Assembly (NCBI GenBank): GCA_016874795.1
Contig: VGTG01000050.1
Location: forward strand, 1-35,001
Source: Deltaproteobacteria bacterium
Lineage (GTDB): Bacteria; Desulfobacterota; Binatia; UBA12015
DNA length: 35,001 nucleotides
Direction: 5' to 3'
Shown: piece by piece, positions 22,456 through 30,934 of the stretch
Layout: each line of letters opens with the position of its first letter
Numbering within the stretch: the first letter of the stretch is position 1
Notes under the pieces: generated by a model
What the model was told of the DNA's origin: nothing
The model's database searches: none
Seen by the model: only the letters and a program-made list of their open reading frames with translations
Translations under genes and position numbers: made by a program

Positions 22456-24036
22456 ATGAGCTTCATCGACAAACTCGATCGGGCACGCGCGGTGCTCGAG
22501 CGGCAGGGGCGACTTTCGGTGCGCGCGCTCGGGCGTGAGCTGGAGGTTGACGGCGACGAGCTCGAGGAGCTGATCGAGGAGCTCGTCGACGTGCAGCAGC
22601 TCGCGAACCGCGAGGGGAAGGTTCTGGTCTGGGTTGGTGGACCCGCAGCACCAATGCCCGCAGCTGGAAGCGAATCGACGTCTGCCATCCCCCCACCTCC
22701 TTCGCGTGTGCCCGCCGATGCACGCAAGGTCGTCACGATCGTGTTCGCAGACCTGATCGGTTCGACGTCCCTGCACGAGCACATCGACGCCGAATCCGTC
22801 ACACGCTTGATGGACCGCTACTACCGGGCGATGCGCGGCGCGATCGAGACCCACGGAGGAACGGTCGTCAAGCTGATGGGCGACGGGGTGATGGCGGCCT
22901 TCGGCGTCCCGCGGGTTGCCGAGGACGATGCACTGCGCGCCGTGCACGCCGGCATGGCCATGCAGGACGCGTTTCGCACACTCGCCCGCAAGGAGTTGGC
23001 CGCCCTGGACGACATCGGCCTGCGCGTCGGCATCAACACCGGAGAGGTCGTGGTCGCCGCCGACAACACCGATGTCGTCGGCGATCCCGTCAACGTCGCC
23101 GCGCGTCTGCAATCGGAGGCGCACGACGGCCAGGTGGTGATCGGCGAAGCTACCCGCCGCCTGGTCGCGGCGCGGGTGACACTGGCTCCGCTCGGCAGCT
23201 TCGCACTCAAGGGCCGAGCCGAAGCGATGAAGGCCTACCGCGTCGAGTCGCTCGACCCCGCCCTGGCCGCGAGCGCGACGGCCTTCGTCGGTCGCGACGA
23301 CGAGCTGGCGCGGCTCCTCGCGGTGTACGACGCGGCGATCGGCGCGCCCGCGTCCCGTCTCGCCGTCTTGCTGGGTTCACCCGGCCTCGGGAAATCGCGG
23401 CTCATCGACGAGGTCACCCATCGGCTCGGCGACGCGGCGAGCATCGTGACGGCGCACTGCGACGCCACGGGAGGCGCGACGTTCGCCCCCGTGGCGGCGG
23501 CGCTGCGCGAGTTCTTCCAAATCGAAGCCGGTGCGAGCCCGAAAGCCGTGCAGGCCACGATCGAAGCCGCGATCCCGGTTGCAGATACCGAACGCAGCCG
23601 CATCGCCACTGGCATCGCGGCCTTCTTGACCGGCTCGGTCGGCTCGCCCGAGGAGACCTTCTTCGTCATCCGCCGCCTGCTGGCCGGGCTCGCCACCGCG
23701 CGACCGGTGGTGCTGGTCATCGACGATCTGCACTGGGCGGAGCCCGATGACCGCGCCGCCGCGTTCGCCGAGCTCGCGTCTCGCTACTTCGCCACCGCCA
23801 GACCGTCGGTCCTCCCGTGGCACGAAGCGCTGCGCGACGCCCGGCACGATCTCGCCCGCGTTCGCGCGGCGCTCCCGGACGACTTCTTCCACGATCACCG
23901 CCGCACCGGGCTCGGTCGCGTGGATGGTGCCGATGCGTACCTCTCCTCGGTGGCCGCGCTCCTACGGTGGTGGTCCCGCCGCCTTTCCGGTTGCTCGGGA
24001 CGCCTACGCGGGATGGGAGGGACCTGGCTCGGCTGA
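22456..24036 (+). pseudogene. Class III nucleotide cyclase/AAA signalling protein, internally deleted
   Basis: Residues 1-60 form a helical leader. Residues 90-235 are a class III cyclase domain with metal residues Asp99 (VFADLIGST) and Asp143 (MGDGVMAAFG), and INTGEVV and VNVAARLQS motifs. Residues 275-430 are an AAA/MalT-like ATPase with Walker A GSPGLGKS (307-314) and Walker B VVLVIDDLHWAEP. Proteins of this design normally run 1,000 residues or more, with sensor and TPR repeats after DLHWAEP. Here codon 430 joins directly to DDRAAAFAELASRYF and HDHRRTGLGRVDGADAYLSSVAALL. This last part resembles the SnoaL/NTF2-like C-terminal domain of the same large proteins, and the frame then drifts to a stop at 24036. 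An in-frame internal deletion of several hundred codons plus a 3' break is the simplest reading. The cyclase domain alone could still work. The start lies 7 bases after the preceding stop. Confidence 0.75.
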
Positions 24037-24072
24037 CAGCCTCGACTTCCAGCTTCCGAGAAGAGGCATTCT

Positions 24073-24231
24073 GACGAATCGGCCGTTCATGGTGACTACG
24101 CTCTACTGCCGCGGATCTTCGAGGTCGCGCGCCAGCACGCGCAGGCGTCTTCGGTTACGGAGCTCCGGGAAGACGTCTCGCGCTTCGCGATGGAGCCCCT
24201 CTTCGTCCGCGGCGCCCGCGACACGATCTGA
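24073..24231 (+). other. Decayed 3' coding fragment of unknown family
   Basis: In the 351-base gap before the SDR gene, one frame reads DESAVHGDYALLPRIFEV followed by ARQHAQASSVTELREDVSRF and a short MEPLFVRGARDTI end at a TGA (24229-24231). The amphipathic, well-balanced composition differs from the Arg/Ser-rich shadows around it and looks like the C-terminus of a real protein. I see no start and no recognisable motif. It could be the displaced end of a gene whose body was lost in the deletion affecting the cyclase gene. The rest of 24037-24387 holds nothing I can name. Confidence 0.3.
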
Positions 24232-24387
24232 GCGAGGAATCCGCCGGGTCGCGCAGCGCGTACGACCGGTCGGGAGCCCGAAGTGGCAACGAGCGTGGCC
24301 GCGCCGGTACGTTCCCTGGCACGCTCGATGTCGAATCCCGAGCGAGCGAGCCGGGAAGGAACCCCTGCAGGGAAGCGGAGACCACCG

Positions 24388-25233
24388 ATGCCCGGAATCA
24401 CACCACGGAATGCCGTCGTGACCGGCGGTGCGAGCGGCCTCGGTCGCGCGCTCTGCCTCGAGCTCGCCGCCGTCGGCGCGCGGACGCTCGTCGTCGACCT
24501 GAACCAGGCGGGCGCCGAGGAGACGGTCGCGCTCGTACGCGAAGCCGGAGGTCACGCCGAAGCGACGACCGCCGACGTCACCGACATCGCCGCGATGCAA
24601 GCGCTCGCGGCGGAAGCCGAAGCGCGTCTCGGGCCGATCGACTTCCTCGCGAACAACGCGGGCGTGGTCGCCTCCGGTGCGATGGGCGAGCTGCCGATCG
24701 AGGACTGGAACTGGGTCCTCGCCGTCAACCTGCACGGCGTGATCAACGGCTGCCACGCGTTCGTGCCGAAGATGAAGGCGGCGCGCCGCGGCGCGATCTT
24801 GAACACCGCTTCGCTTGCGGGCCTCCTCGCGGTGCCGGAGCTCGGGCCCTACAACGTCAGCAAGGCCGGCGTCGTCGCGCTCTCCGAGACGATGTACGCC
24901 GAGCTGAAGTCGTTCGACGTCGGGGTGACGGTGCTGTGTCCGTCCTTCTTCAAGACGAACCTCCTCGCGACGCACCGCTCGACGAGCGCCGGCGCGGGAC
25001 AGGCTGCGCAGCGCGCCTTCGATCGCGCGCGCTTGACCGCGCGCGACGTCGCGAAGCGCGCTCTCTCGGCCGTGCGCCTCGGCCAGCTCTACTGTCTGCC
25101 GATGGCGGAGGGCCGCGTCGCGTGGTGGACGAAGCGCCTCTCGCCGAGCGGGCTCGCGCGGATCCTCGGGAGCAAGTGGGTGCGCGACGCCTACGAGAGG
25201 AGCCTCGAGAGGGAGGTGCCCCGGCAGTCGTAG
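24388..25233 (+). CDS. Short-chain dehydrogenase/reductase
   Basis: A 281-residue classical SDR. The coenzyme motif is VVTGGASGLGRALCLELA (T12-G19), with Asp37 (VVDLN) ending beta-2, which favours NAD(H). Next come NNAGVV (89-94), the catalytic Ser142, Tyr155 and Lys159 (NTASLAGLLAVPELGPYNVSK), and PSFFKTNL after beta-6. It interconverts an alcohol and a ketone; the C-terminal 70 residues, with WWTKRLSPSGLARILGSKWVRDAYE, are like those of SDRs from lipid or steroid metabolism, but the substrate is not readable. Start ATG 24388 follows GGAG (24377-24380) with good spacing; the frame upstream is not SDR-like. It is convergent with the CocE-like gene, 25 bases apart. Confidence 0.93.
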   Translation: MPGITPRNAVVTGGASGLGRALCLELAAVGARTLVVDLNQAGAEETVALVREAGGHAEATTADVTDIAAMQALAAEAEARLGPIDFLANNAGVVASGAMGELPIEDWNWVLAVNLHGVINGCHAFVPKMKAARRGAILNTASLAGLLAVPELGPYNVSKAGVVALSETMYAELKSFDVGVTVLCPSFFKTNLLATHRSTSAGAGQAAQRAFDRARLTARDVAKRALSAVRLGQLYCLPMAEGRVAWWTKRLSPSGLARILGSKWVRDAYERSLEREVPRQS

Positions 25234-25258
25234 CGTACTTCGCGCGCTCGGATCCCGC

Positions 25259-27643
25259 TCACCCCGGCTGGTTCACGAGCTCGACGTACGGCCGGCACGG
25301 CTGGCCGCGCAGCGCGCCGCAGATCGGGCGCTCCGCCGGGATCTCGACCGCACCCGCCGGCAGCACCGGCAGCACGATCGACGAAGCGACCGAGCCGCCG
25401 CGGCCGATGCGGTAGCCGACGTCCTCGCCGCCCGGATCGCGGTTCTCGAAGAACCAGAGCGGAAGATCGCCGCCCGGCGTGTTGATCTGCACGCGCAGGC
25501 GCGAGCCGGCGCGGAGCGGATGCGCGACGGGGAAGATCGGCACTTGCACGGGAATGTACTCCCCGGTCGGGACCTCGACGTAGTTCTCGGGACCGTAGAG
25601 GATCTGGATCGTCAGGTCGTCCGAGCGCGCCTCGTCGACCTCTCGAAAGCCGACGCGGAGGACACCGTTCTGGATGCGCACCTCGTCGCCTTCCGGGGTC
25701 ACCTCCGAGAGGAGGATCTCGACCGCCGCTTCCTCGCTCTCGCTCGCGATCCAGAGGTCCGCGTGGCCGGAGCCGGCGATCACGACGTCCTCGGCGAGCG
25801 GCTCCGTCAAGTACGACAACCCCTTGCCGTCCCGCGTCGGCTCCCAGCGGAAGTCGAGCGTCACGCTCGGCCGGATGAAGTCGTACGCGCTCTCCTGCGC
25901 GTAGCCGACCATGCCGATCTCGGCGTCGAACGTGAACCGATCGGCGCCCTCGCTCGCGGGAAGAGAGGCGTTCAGCAAGCCGCCCTCGTCGAGGTAGAGC
26001 CGCCACGGCACGACGCTCGCCGGCGGGAACTCGTCGAAGTGCGCCGTGAAGCGCGGCACCGGCGCACCGAGCGCTCCCTCGGGATCGCCCATGCCGACCT
26101 CGAAGTCGATGGTCACCGAGGGATCGGCTTCCCAGCGCGCGAGCGCCTCCTCGTACTGCGAGTCGTCGAGATCCGCGAAGCGATCGGGATCGAGCTCGAG
26201 CGGAGCGCCGAAATTCTTCTCCATCTCGCCCGGCAGCGCCGCGCGCACGACCTCGAGGAGTCGCGGGACGCGCTTCGCGACGTAGAGGCCGAGGAACTCG
26301 TACCAGCGGCTCAAGTTGTGCGCGGCATAGCCGTCGGGATGGTGACCGTTGAAGACGACGAAGCGCTTCTTCCCCGGACCGGTGAAGCTCTTCAGCATCG
26401 TGCCGAAGCGCGGGCCGGTCTGCTCGTCATGCCACGCGCCCGTCAAGAACACGGGACGATCGATCTTGCCGACGAGCTTCGAGAGGTCGCGGTCGTCGGC
26501 GTCCGCGGGACGATACTCGAGCGAGCGGACGAACGCCTCGAAGCCGACGCTCTGGTCGCGCAGCGCCTGGTTTTCCTCGCAGATCGTGTCGCCGGCGTTG
26601 ATGCGATCGAGCGTCCAACCCTGGCCGCCCGCGGACTGGCGCTCGCGCTCGAGGATCCACTGCCGCGTGAAGCCCGCGTTGTAGATGCCGCCGGGCCACG
26701 CCATCTGCCACGAGTCCTCGATCACCGAGAGCGCGGCGAGGCCCGCGAGGCTCGGCGGCTTCGTCGAGCCGACGTAGAGCTGCGCGTTGCCCGAGTAGCT
26801 GAGCCCGATCATGCCGACGTGCCCGTGGAGCACCCACGGCTGTCGCGCGACGATCTCGACCGCGTCGTAGCCGTCCGCCTGCTCGGCCGCGCTGAACACG
26901 TCGAAGACGCCGCCGGAGCATCCCGTGCCGCGCAGGTTCAAGCCGACCGTCGCGTAGCCGAACGCCTGCGCGATCATCGAGCCCGGCTCGGGGCTCGAGG
27001 GACGAGACGGCGCGTAGCCCGAGAGCTCGATGACCGTCGGATACGGCGGCGGGCCGTAGAAGCGCGGGTCGGGGAAGCGGACCATCGCCGACAGCGTCGT
27101 GCCGTCGCGCATCGTCAAGTAGTTGAAGCCCTCCTCCGGAACGTGCCCCTCGAGGACGCCGCCGATGATCTGCCAGGGAACGCCGTTCAACACCTGGCCC
27201 TCGTAGAACGACTCGGGCGGATGATCCTCGCGCGACAGCACGCGGAACGGCTCGGAGGCTTCGTACGGGGTCTTCGATTCGTCACGGATCACGTAGCCGT
27301 CGCCCGGCCGGAGCGTGTGGCCGCGCCCGCTCGGAGGCGGCGCGCCGGTTCCGGTCTCGTAGACGAGGTGCTCCTCCGGAATGTTCGCGAAGATCGCGTT
27401 GCCGCCCTCGTCGGTGACCAGCGTGATCAGGCGCCGACCGTCCCGGTCGACGAGCGTCAGAGCCTGCTTCGGCTCGGCCCCGGTCACCGTGACCTGGTAG
27501 ACGCCCGGATTCACGTCGAAGCTCGCGGGCGTCGTCGTTCCGCCGCCGACGGGATCGGAGGAGCCGCAGCCTGCGGCGGCGGAGAGCGAGAGGGTCGCGA
27601 GCAGCAGCACGCCGAGGCGGCGGGCGGGGATCGGGTCGGTCAT
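25259..27643 (-). CDS. CocE/NonD-family (S15-like) lipoprotein hydrolase
   Basis: A 794-residue protein with a lipoprotein signal (GVLLLATLSLSAAAGC, Cys26), an unmatched N-terminal region to about 170, then an alpha/beta hydrolase. Catalytic candidates are Ser282 (MIGLSYSGNAQLY), Asp406 (FLTGAWHDEQTG) and His434/435 (VVFNGHHPDG). A jelly-roll C-terminal domain of the PepX type follows (ADLWIASESEEAAVEILLSEV, and AHPLRAGSRLRVQINTPGGD). Family members cleave esters or amides such as cocaine, glutaryl-cephalosporin or X-Pro peptides. Usual length is 550-680, so this one carries about 130-170 extra N-terminal residues including VDRDGRRLITLVTDEGGN. Start ATG 27643 is backed by CAGGAG (27653-27658) nine bases upstream. 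Cell-envelope attached; likely scavenges an ester or peptide-like substrate. Divergent from the transporter/synthase gene. Confidence 0.9.
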   Translation of the reverse strand: MTDPIPARRLGVLLLATLSLSAAAGCGSSDPVGGGTTTPASFDVNPGVYQVTVTGAEPKQALTLVDRDGRRLITLVTDEGGNAIFANIPEEHLVYETGTGAPPPSGRGHTLRPGDGYVIRDESKTPYEASEPFRVLSREDHPPESFYEGQVLNGVPWQIIGGVLEGHVPEEGFNYLTMRDGTTLSAMVRFPDPRFYGPPPYPTVIELSGYAPSRPSSPEPGSMIAQAFGYATVGLNLRGTGCSGGVFDVFSAAEQADGYDAVEIVARQPWVLHGHVGMIGLSYSGNAQLYVGSTKPPSLAGLAALSVIEDSWQMAWPGGIYNAGFTRQWILERERQSAGGQGWTLDRINAGDTICEENQALRDQSVGFEAFVRSLEYRPADADDRDLSKLVGKIDRPVFLTGAWHDEQTGPRFGTMLKSFTGPGKKRFVVFNGHHPDGYAAHNLSRWYEFLGLYVAKRVPRLLEVVRAALPGEMEKNFGAPLELDPDRFADLDDSQYEEALARWEADPSVTIDFEVGMGDPEGALGAPVPRFTAHFDEFPPASVVPWRLYLDEGGLLNASLPASEGADRFTFDAEIGMVGYAQESAYDFIRPSVTLDFRWEPTRDGKGLSYLTEPLAEDVVIAGSGHADLWIASESEEAAVEILLSEVTPEGDEVRIQNGVLRVGFREVDEARSDDLTIQILYGPENYVEVPTGEYIPVQVPIFPVAHPLRAGSRLRVQINTPGGDLPLWFFENRDPGGEDVGYRIGRGGSVASSIVLPVLPAGAVEIPAERPICGALRGQPCRPYVELVNQPG

Positions 27644-27834
27644 CGGGCGGTCTCCTGGAGGATCGAGGTCGGTCCCGCGGCATGAAGGACCGACTGAGGG
27701 CGTCTCGCTTCCTACCGCACCGCACGCGGACTCGTCCACCTCCGTCGTCGACGAGGCGAACCGGCGCACGCGCGAGGCGTGGTCGCAGGGGTCGACCCTG
27801 CACTGACGTCCGCCGATCCTCTAAGCTCGGCGGG

Positions 27835-30156
27835 ATGCGCCGCGTCCCGCCGAGCCTGGTCCTCGCCGCTTCCTTCGGCTGGGGCGCTGCCGCGGCTCTT
27901 TGTGCCGCGGCCTGGGTGACCGTTCTCCAGGCGGCACGGCTCCTCGCGCCGGACGACGGGACGGCCGTCGCCGTGAGTCCGCTTCTCGGCGTCGCGCTCG
28001 GTGCCGCGCTCTCGGCGCGCTGGCGGACACCGCCGAGGAGCCGCATCGCCGACGGCCTCGAGGTCGCGTTCCTCGCGCTGGCGCTTTTGCTGCCCCCCGC
28101 GAGCCCTCGCCTCCCGGAAGTCCTGAGCACACCGATGGCGATCCTCGTGCTCCCGGGAATCGGCTTCGTCGTCGGGCGCGAGCTGCAAACGTTCGTCCAG
28201 CAGGACGCGACGTCGAGTCGACGGGTCCTCGCCGCGAGCGCGCTCGGAGCGAGCGTCGCGAGCTTCGTCGCGGCTCTCGCGTGGTCCACCCTGGGCGTCG
28301 CGCCGACGTCGCCGCTCGTCGTCGCGATCCTCGTCGCGGGCTGCGCCGCGATCGTGCTCGGGCGGAGATGGCGACGACCCGAGGTCACGCCGGCGGACGC
28401 GGCTCCCGCCGAGGGCGCGCGCCTGCCCGACGTCCGCGCGCACCTGCGCGACGTCCGCGCGCACCTGCGCGCCGCCGGCCTCGCGATCGTCAGCGCAAGC
28501 ATGGGCTTCGTCCTGACCGGCGCCGTCGTGCTCTTCGAGCGCGTCCTCCAGCCGTACGTGGGAGACTCGCTCCTTTCCGAAGGTGCTCTCGCGGCCGTAC
28601 CGCTCGCCGGAATCGCCGTCGGCGCGATGGCGGTCGGCGTCGTCGCTTCGAGGATCGGCCTCACCGTCGCCCTCGCGTGCGCGCCGCTCGCTCTCCTCGC
28701 GCCGCTGATCGCCTACGGCGGGCTCGAGTGGTTCGTGCCGGGAGCCGTGCGCGCGCTCGGCGGGATCGGCTCCGTGCCGCGCGCGGCGTTCCTCGTGCTC
28801 GGCGTCGCGAGCGCGATGCTGCTCCCGATCGCGATCGTCGCGGGAGCCGTGTTCGCGCTCGACCTAGAGCGGCGTCCGGCGGGAACCGAGCCGTTCGCTC
28901 GCATGCTGACCGCCTCCACGGCGGGCAGCCTCGTCGCGGGCGACCTCGTGCCCGCGCTGCTCGGGACGATCGGCGTCCGCACCGCGTTTCTCGTGTTGAT
29001 CGCGGGGAGCGCCGTGGTCACCGCCGTCGTCGCGCGGCTCGAGAGACCTTCCCAACGCAGAGCGAGGTTCGTCGCACCGGTCGCGGCGCTCGCGGTCGCG
29101 GCGCTCTCGTTCTGGATCGTTCCCTCCGACGTCTTCCGCCGCCCGTACGAGGCCCGCTACGGAGTGCTCCTCGCGTTCGACGAGGAGCAGCACGACACGA
29201 TCCTCGTCACGGACGATCCCGAGCAAGGACGCATGATCCGCTACGGCGACGGTCGCCCGGCGGGCAGCGCCGGCGCCGATCCGGAGGACCGCTTCGACGC
29301 GCAGCTGCCGATGCTGCTGCACCCGAAGCCGCTGCGCGTGCTGCAGATCGGGCTCGGGGCGGGAAGCGCGATCTCGTCCGTGCTGCAGCACCCGGTCGAG
29401 TCCGCCGACGTGATCGAGCCGAGCGCCGCGATCGCGGAGAGCGCGAGCCTCTTCGAGGAGTCGAACCAGGGCGTCCTCGGCGACGACCGGCTTCACGTCC
29501 ACGCCGGCGACTCGCGCCAGTGGCTCGCGGAGAACCCGGGGACCTGGGACGTGATCCGCATCGACCTCCCCGACCTGCACGTCGCGGGCTCCGCGGGCCT
29601 CTACACGCGGGAGCTTCTCGAGCTCGCTCGGGATCGCCTCGCGCCCGGCGGCATCCTGAGTCTCCGCCTGAATCTCGTGTCGACGCCGGAAGCGGCCCTG
29701 CCCTCGATCCTGCGCACGGTGCTCGACGTCTTCCCGCACGTGACGGTCTGGCACGGACCGCTTCGCTACGCGTGGGTGATCAACGCGAGCCTCGAGCGGC
29801 GCGAGCCCGACCCCGGTCTCCTCGCCGCGAAGCTCGAGGATCCGGACGTCGAGGCGGAGCTCGCCTCGCTGCAGGCGGGCGATGCGGCGGCGATCCTCGG
29901 CTTCTTCGTGATGGGCACGGAAGACGCCCGCGCGCTTGCGGGCGAGGCGCCGGCGATCACGATCGAACGTCCGCGCGTCGACGCGATCGCGTCGCTCTCG
30001 CCGGACTCGTTCTACGGGCTCGGCAGCGCCGCGAGCGACACGGCCCTCGCGAACCTCACGGATCCCACTGCCGCGGAAAGCGTCTCGGTGCGCCTCCTCT
30101 TTGAAAAGATCCAGGCGGCGATGGCGCAAAAGAAGCCTCTCTCCCGACCCCAGTGA
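27835..30156 (+). CDS. Fused membrane protein with spermidine-synthase-like domain
   Basis: A 773-residue protein. The first two-thirds are membrane helices in two sets (for example LVLAASFGWGAAAALCAAAW, and from about 225 LAIVSASMGFVLTGAVVLFE), as in fused MFS/spermidine-synthase proteins. From about 440 follows a Rossmann methyltransferase-like domain: DTILVTDDPEQGRMIRYGDG, RVLQIGLGAGSAISSVL (SAM/dcSAM loop), VIEPSAAIAESASLF, and DVIRIDLPDLHVAGSAGLYTREL. The DxPD...LYT block aligns with the polyamine-synthase active site, but the first Asp is separated by one residue from the usual DxxDP form. So aminopropyl transfer is possible, not proven. These proteins are common and mostly uncharacterised. 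Start ATG 27835 gives a membrane helix at once; no strong ribosome site. A GC hairpin follows the stop. A 21-bp tandem duplication lies in the linker between helix sets. Confidence 0.8.
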   Translation: MRRVPPSLVLAASFGWGAAAALCAAAWVTVLQAARLLAPDDGTAVAVSPLLGVALGAALSARWRTPPRSRIADGLEVAFLALALLLPPASPRLPEVLSTPMAILVLPGIGFVVGRELQTFVQQDATSSRRVLAASALGASVASFVAALAWSTLGVAPTSPLVVAILVAGCAAIVLGRRWRRPEVTPADAAPAEGARLPDVRAHLRDVRAHLRAAGLAIVSASMGFVLTGAVVLFERVLQPYVGDSLLSEGALAAVPLAGIAVGAMAVGVVASRIGLTVALACAPLALLAPLIAYGGLEWFVPGAVRALGGIGSVPRAAFLVLGVASAMLLPIAIVAGAVFALDLERRPAGTEPFARMLTASTAGSLVAGDLVPALLGTIGVRTAFLVLIAGSAVVTAVVARLERPSQRRARFVAPVAALAVAALSFWIVPSDVFRRPYEARYGVLLAFDEEQHDTILVTDDPEQGRMIRYGDGRPAGSAGADPEDRFDAQLPMLLHPKPLRVLQIGLGAGSAISSVLQHPVESADVIEPSAAIAESASLFEESNQGVLGDDRLHVHAGDSRQWLAENPGTWDVIRIDLPDLHVAGSAGLYTRELLELARDRLAPGGILSLRLNLVSTPEAALPSILRTVLDVFPHVTVWHGPLRYAWVINASLERREPDPGLLAAKLEDPDVEAELASLQAGDAAAILGFFVMGTEDARALAGEAPAITIERPRVDAIASLSPDSFYGLGSAASDTALANLTDPTAAESVSVRLLFEKIQAAMAQKKPLSRPQ
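28429..28470 (+). repeat. 21-bp perfect tandem duplication inside a gene
   Basis: Bases 28429-28449 and 28450-28470 are identical (each begins GACGTCCGCGCGCACCTG). They encode DVRAHLR twice in the cytoplasmic linker of the membrane/spermidine-synthase-like protein. Being a multiple of three, the unit keeps frame. A copy-number change by slippage would lengthen or shorten a linker without harm. No further copies are adjacent. Confidence 0.9.
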
Positions 30157-30166
30157 GCGCCGTACT

Positions 30167-30216
30167 CGGGCGGGCGGACGGTCCTCCTCCGCGGAAGGAC
30201 CGTCCGCCTCCGCCCG
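30167..30216 (+). terminator. Long GC hairpin after the membrane/synthase-like gene
   Basis: GGCGGACGGTCCT (30173-30185) pairs perfectly with AGGACCGTCCGCC (30196-30208). Below a 2-base bulge (30209-30210), CGGGCG (30167-30172) pairs with CGCCCG (30211-30216), giving 19 bp in all with a 10-base loop. It begins 11 bases after the stop at 30156 and ends 44 bases before the response regulator. There is no T-run. A strong candidate for a U-less terminator. Confidence 0.6.
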
Positions 30217-30259
30217 ACGGTGATTGCGCCGCGAGCGGGATTGCGGTTCGCTCGGCTGC

Positions 30260-30934
30260 GTGGCGCGCGAGAAGCCGAAGGTCCTGATCGTCGACGACCA
30301 CCCGGTCCTCCGCGAGGGCCTGCGCCAGCTCCTCGAGGCGTCGAAGACGCTGCGTGTCGTCGCCGCGGTCGGCGACGGCGAGGAGATGTGGAAGGCGATC
30401 GAGAAGCACGGGAAGCCGAACGTCGTGCTGATGGACGTCGAGATCCCCGGCCAGGACGGCATCGCGCTCACCGCGACGCTGCACGAGCGCGCGCCCGAGG
30501 TGCGCGTCGTGATGCTGAGCGCCTTCTCCGACTCCGAGCGGATCTTCTCGGCGCTGAAGGCCGGCGCCGTCGGCTATCTCTTGAAGAACGTCGCGCCGGA
30601 CGAGCTGCGCGCGACGGTCGAGCGCGCCGCGGAGGGCGAGCCGATCCTCTCCGGCGAGATCGCCGGCCGCGTGCTGCGCGAGTTCGAGCGCGAGCGCGAA
30701 GAGGACACGCTCCGCGAGGAGCTGACAGGCTTGACGCCGCGCGAGGAGGAGGTGCTGAAGCTGCTCGCGACCGGCGAGAGCAATCGCGAGATCGCGAAGC
30801 GCCTCTTTCTCAGCGAGCAGACCGTCAAGAACCACGTCGCGAGCATCTTCCGGAAGCTGCACGTCAACGATCGCACGAAGGCGGCACTCCTCGCGGTGAA
30901 GATGGGGCTCGGCGGCGAGCGCGAGAAGCGATGA
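30260..30934 (+). CDS. LuxR/NarL-family response regulator
   Basis: A 224-residue two-domain regulator. Receiver (about 5-125): Asp12/Asp13 (VLIVDDHP), phosphoacceptor Asp59 ([13 protein letters not shown]), Lys109 (GYLLKN). Output (about 155-215): a LuxR-type helix-turn-helix, [36 protein letters not shown]. On phosphorylation it should bind DNA and control transcription; its targets are unknown. The GTG at 30260 is chosen since the receiver begins a few residues later; a TTG at 30224 would add 12 unlikely residues. No clear ribosome site is visible. Its stop overlaps the ATG of the histidine kinase (ATGA, 30931-30934), so the pair is coupled. The hairpin at 30167 separates it from the gene before. 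Confidence 0.93.
   Translation: MAREKPKVLIVDDHPVLREGLRQLLEASKTLRVVAAVGDGEEMWKAIEKHGKPNVVLMDVEIPGQDGIALTATLHERAPEVRVVMLSAFSDSERIFSALKAGAVGYLLKNVAPDELRATVERAAEGEPILSGEIAGRVLREFEREREEDTLREELTGLTPREEEVLKLLATGESNREIAKRLFLSEQTVKNHVASIFRKLHVNDRTKAALLAVKMGLGGEREKR

Noticed and set aside
25520-27685. 721-codon plus-strand frame opposite the CocE-like gene
   Set aside because: An antisense shadow rich in Arg/Asp/Glu, without domain signatures, while the minus strand has a lipobox and a catalytic triad.
27900-30104. 734-codon plus-strand frame overlapping the membrane/synthase-like gene in another frame
   Set aside because: Almost entirely Arg/Ala/Pro/Gly; the other frame gives membrane helices and a SAM-type loop.
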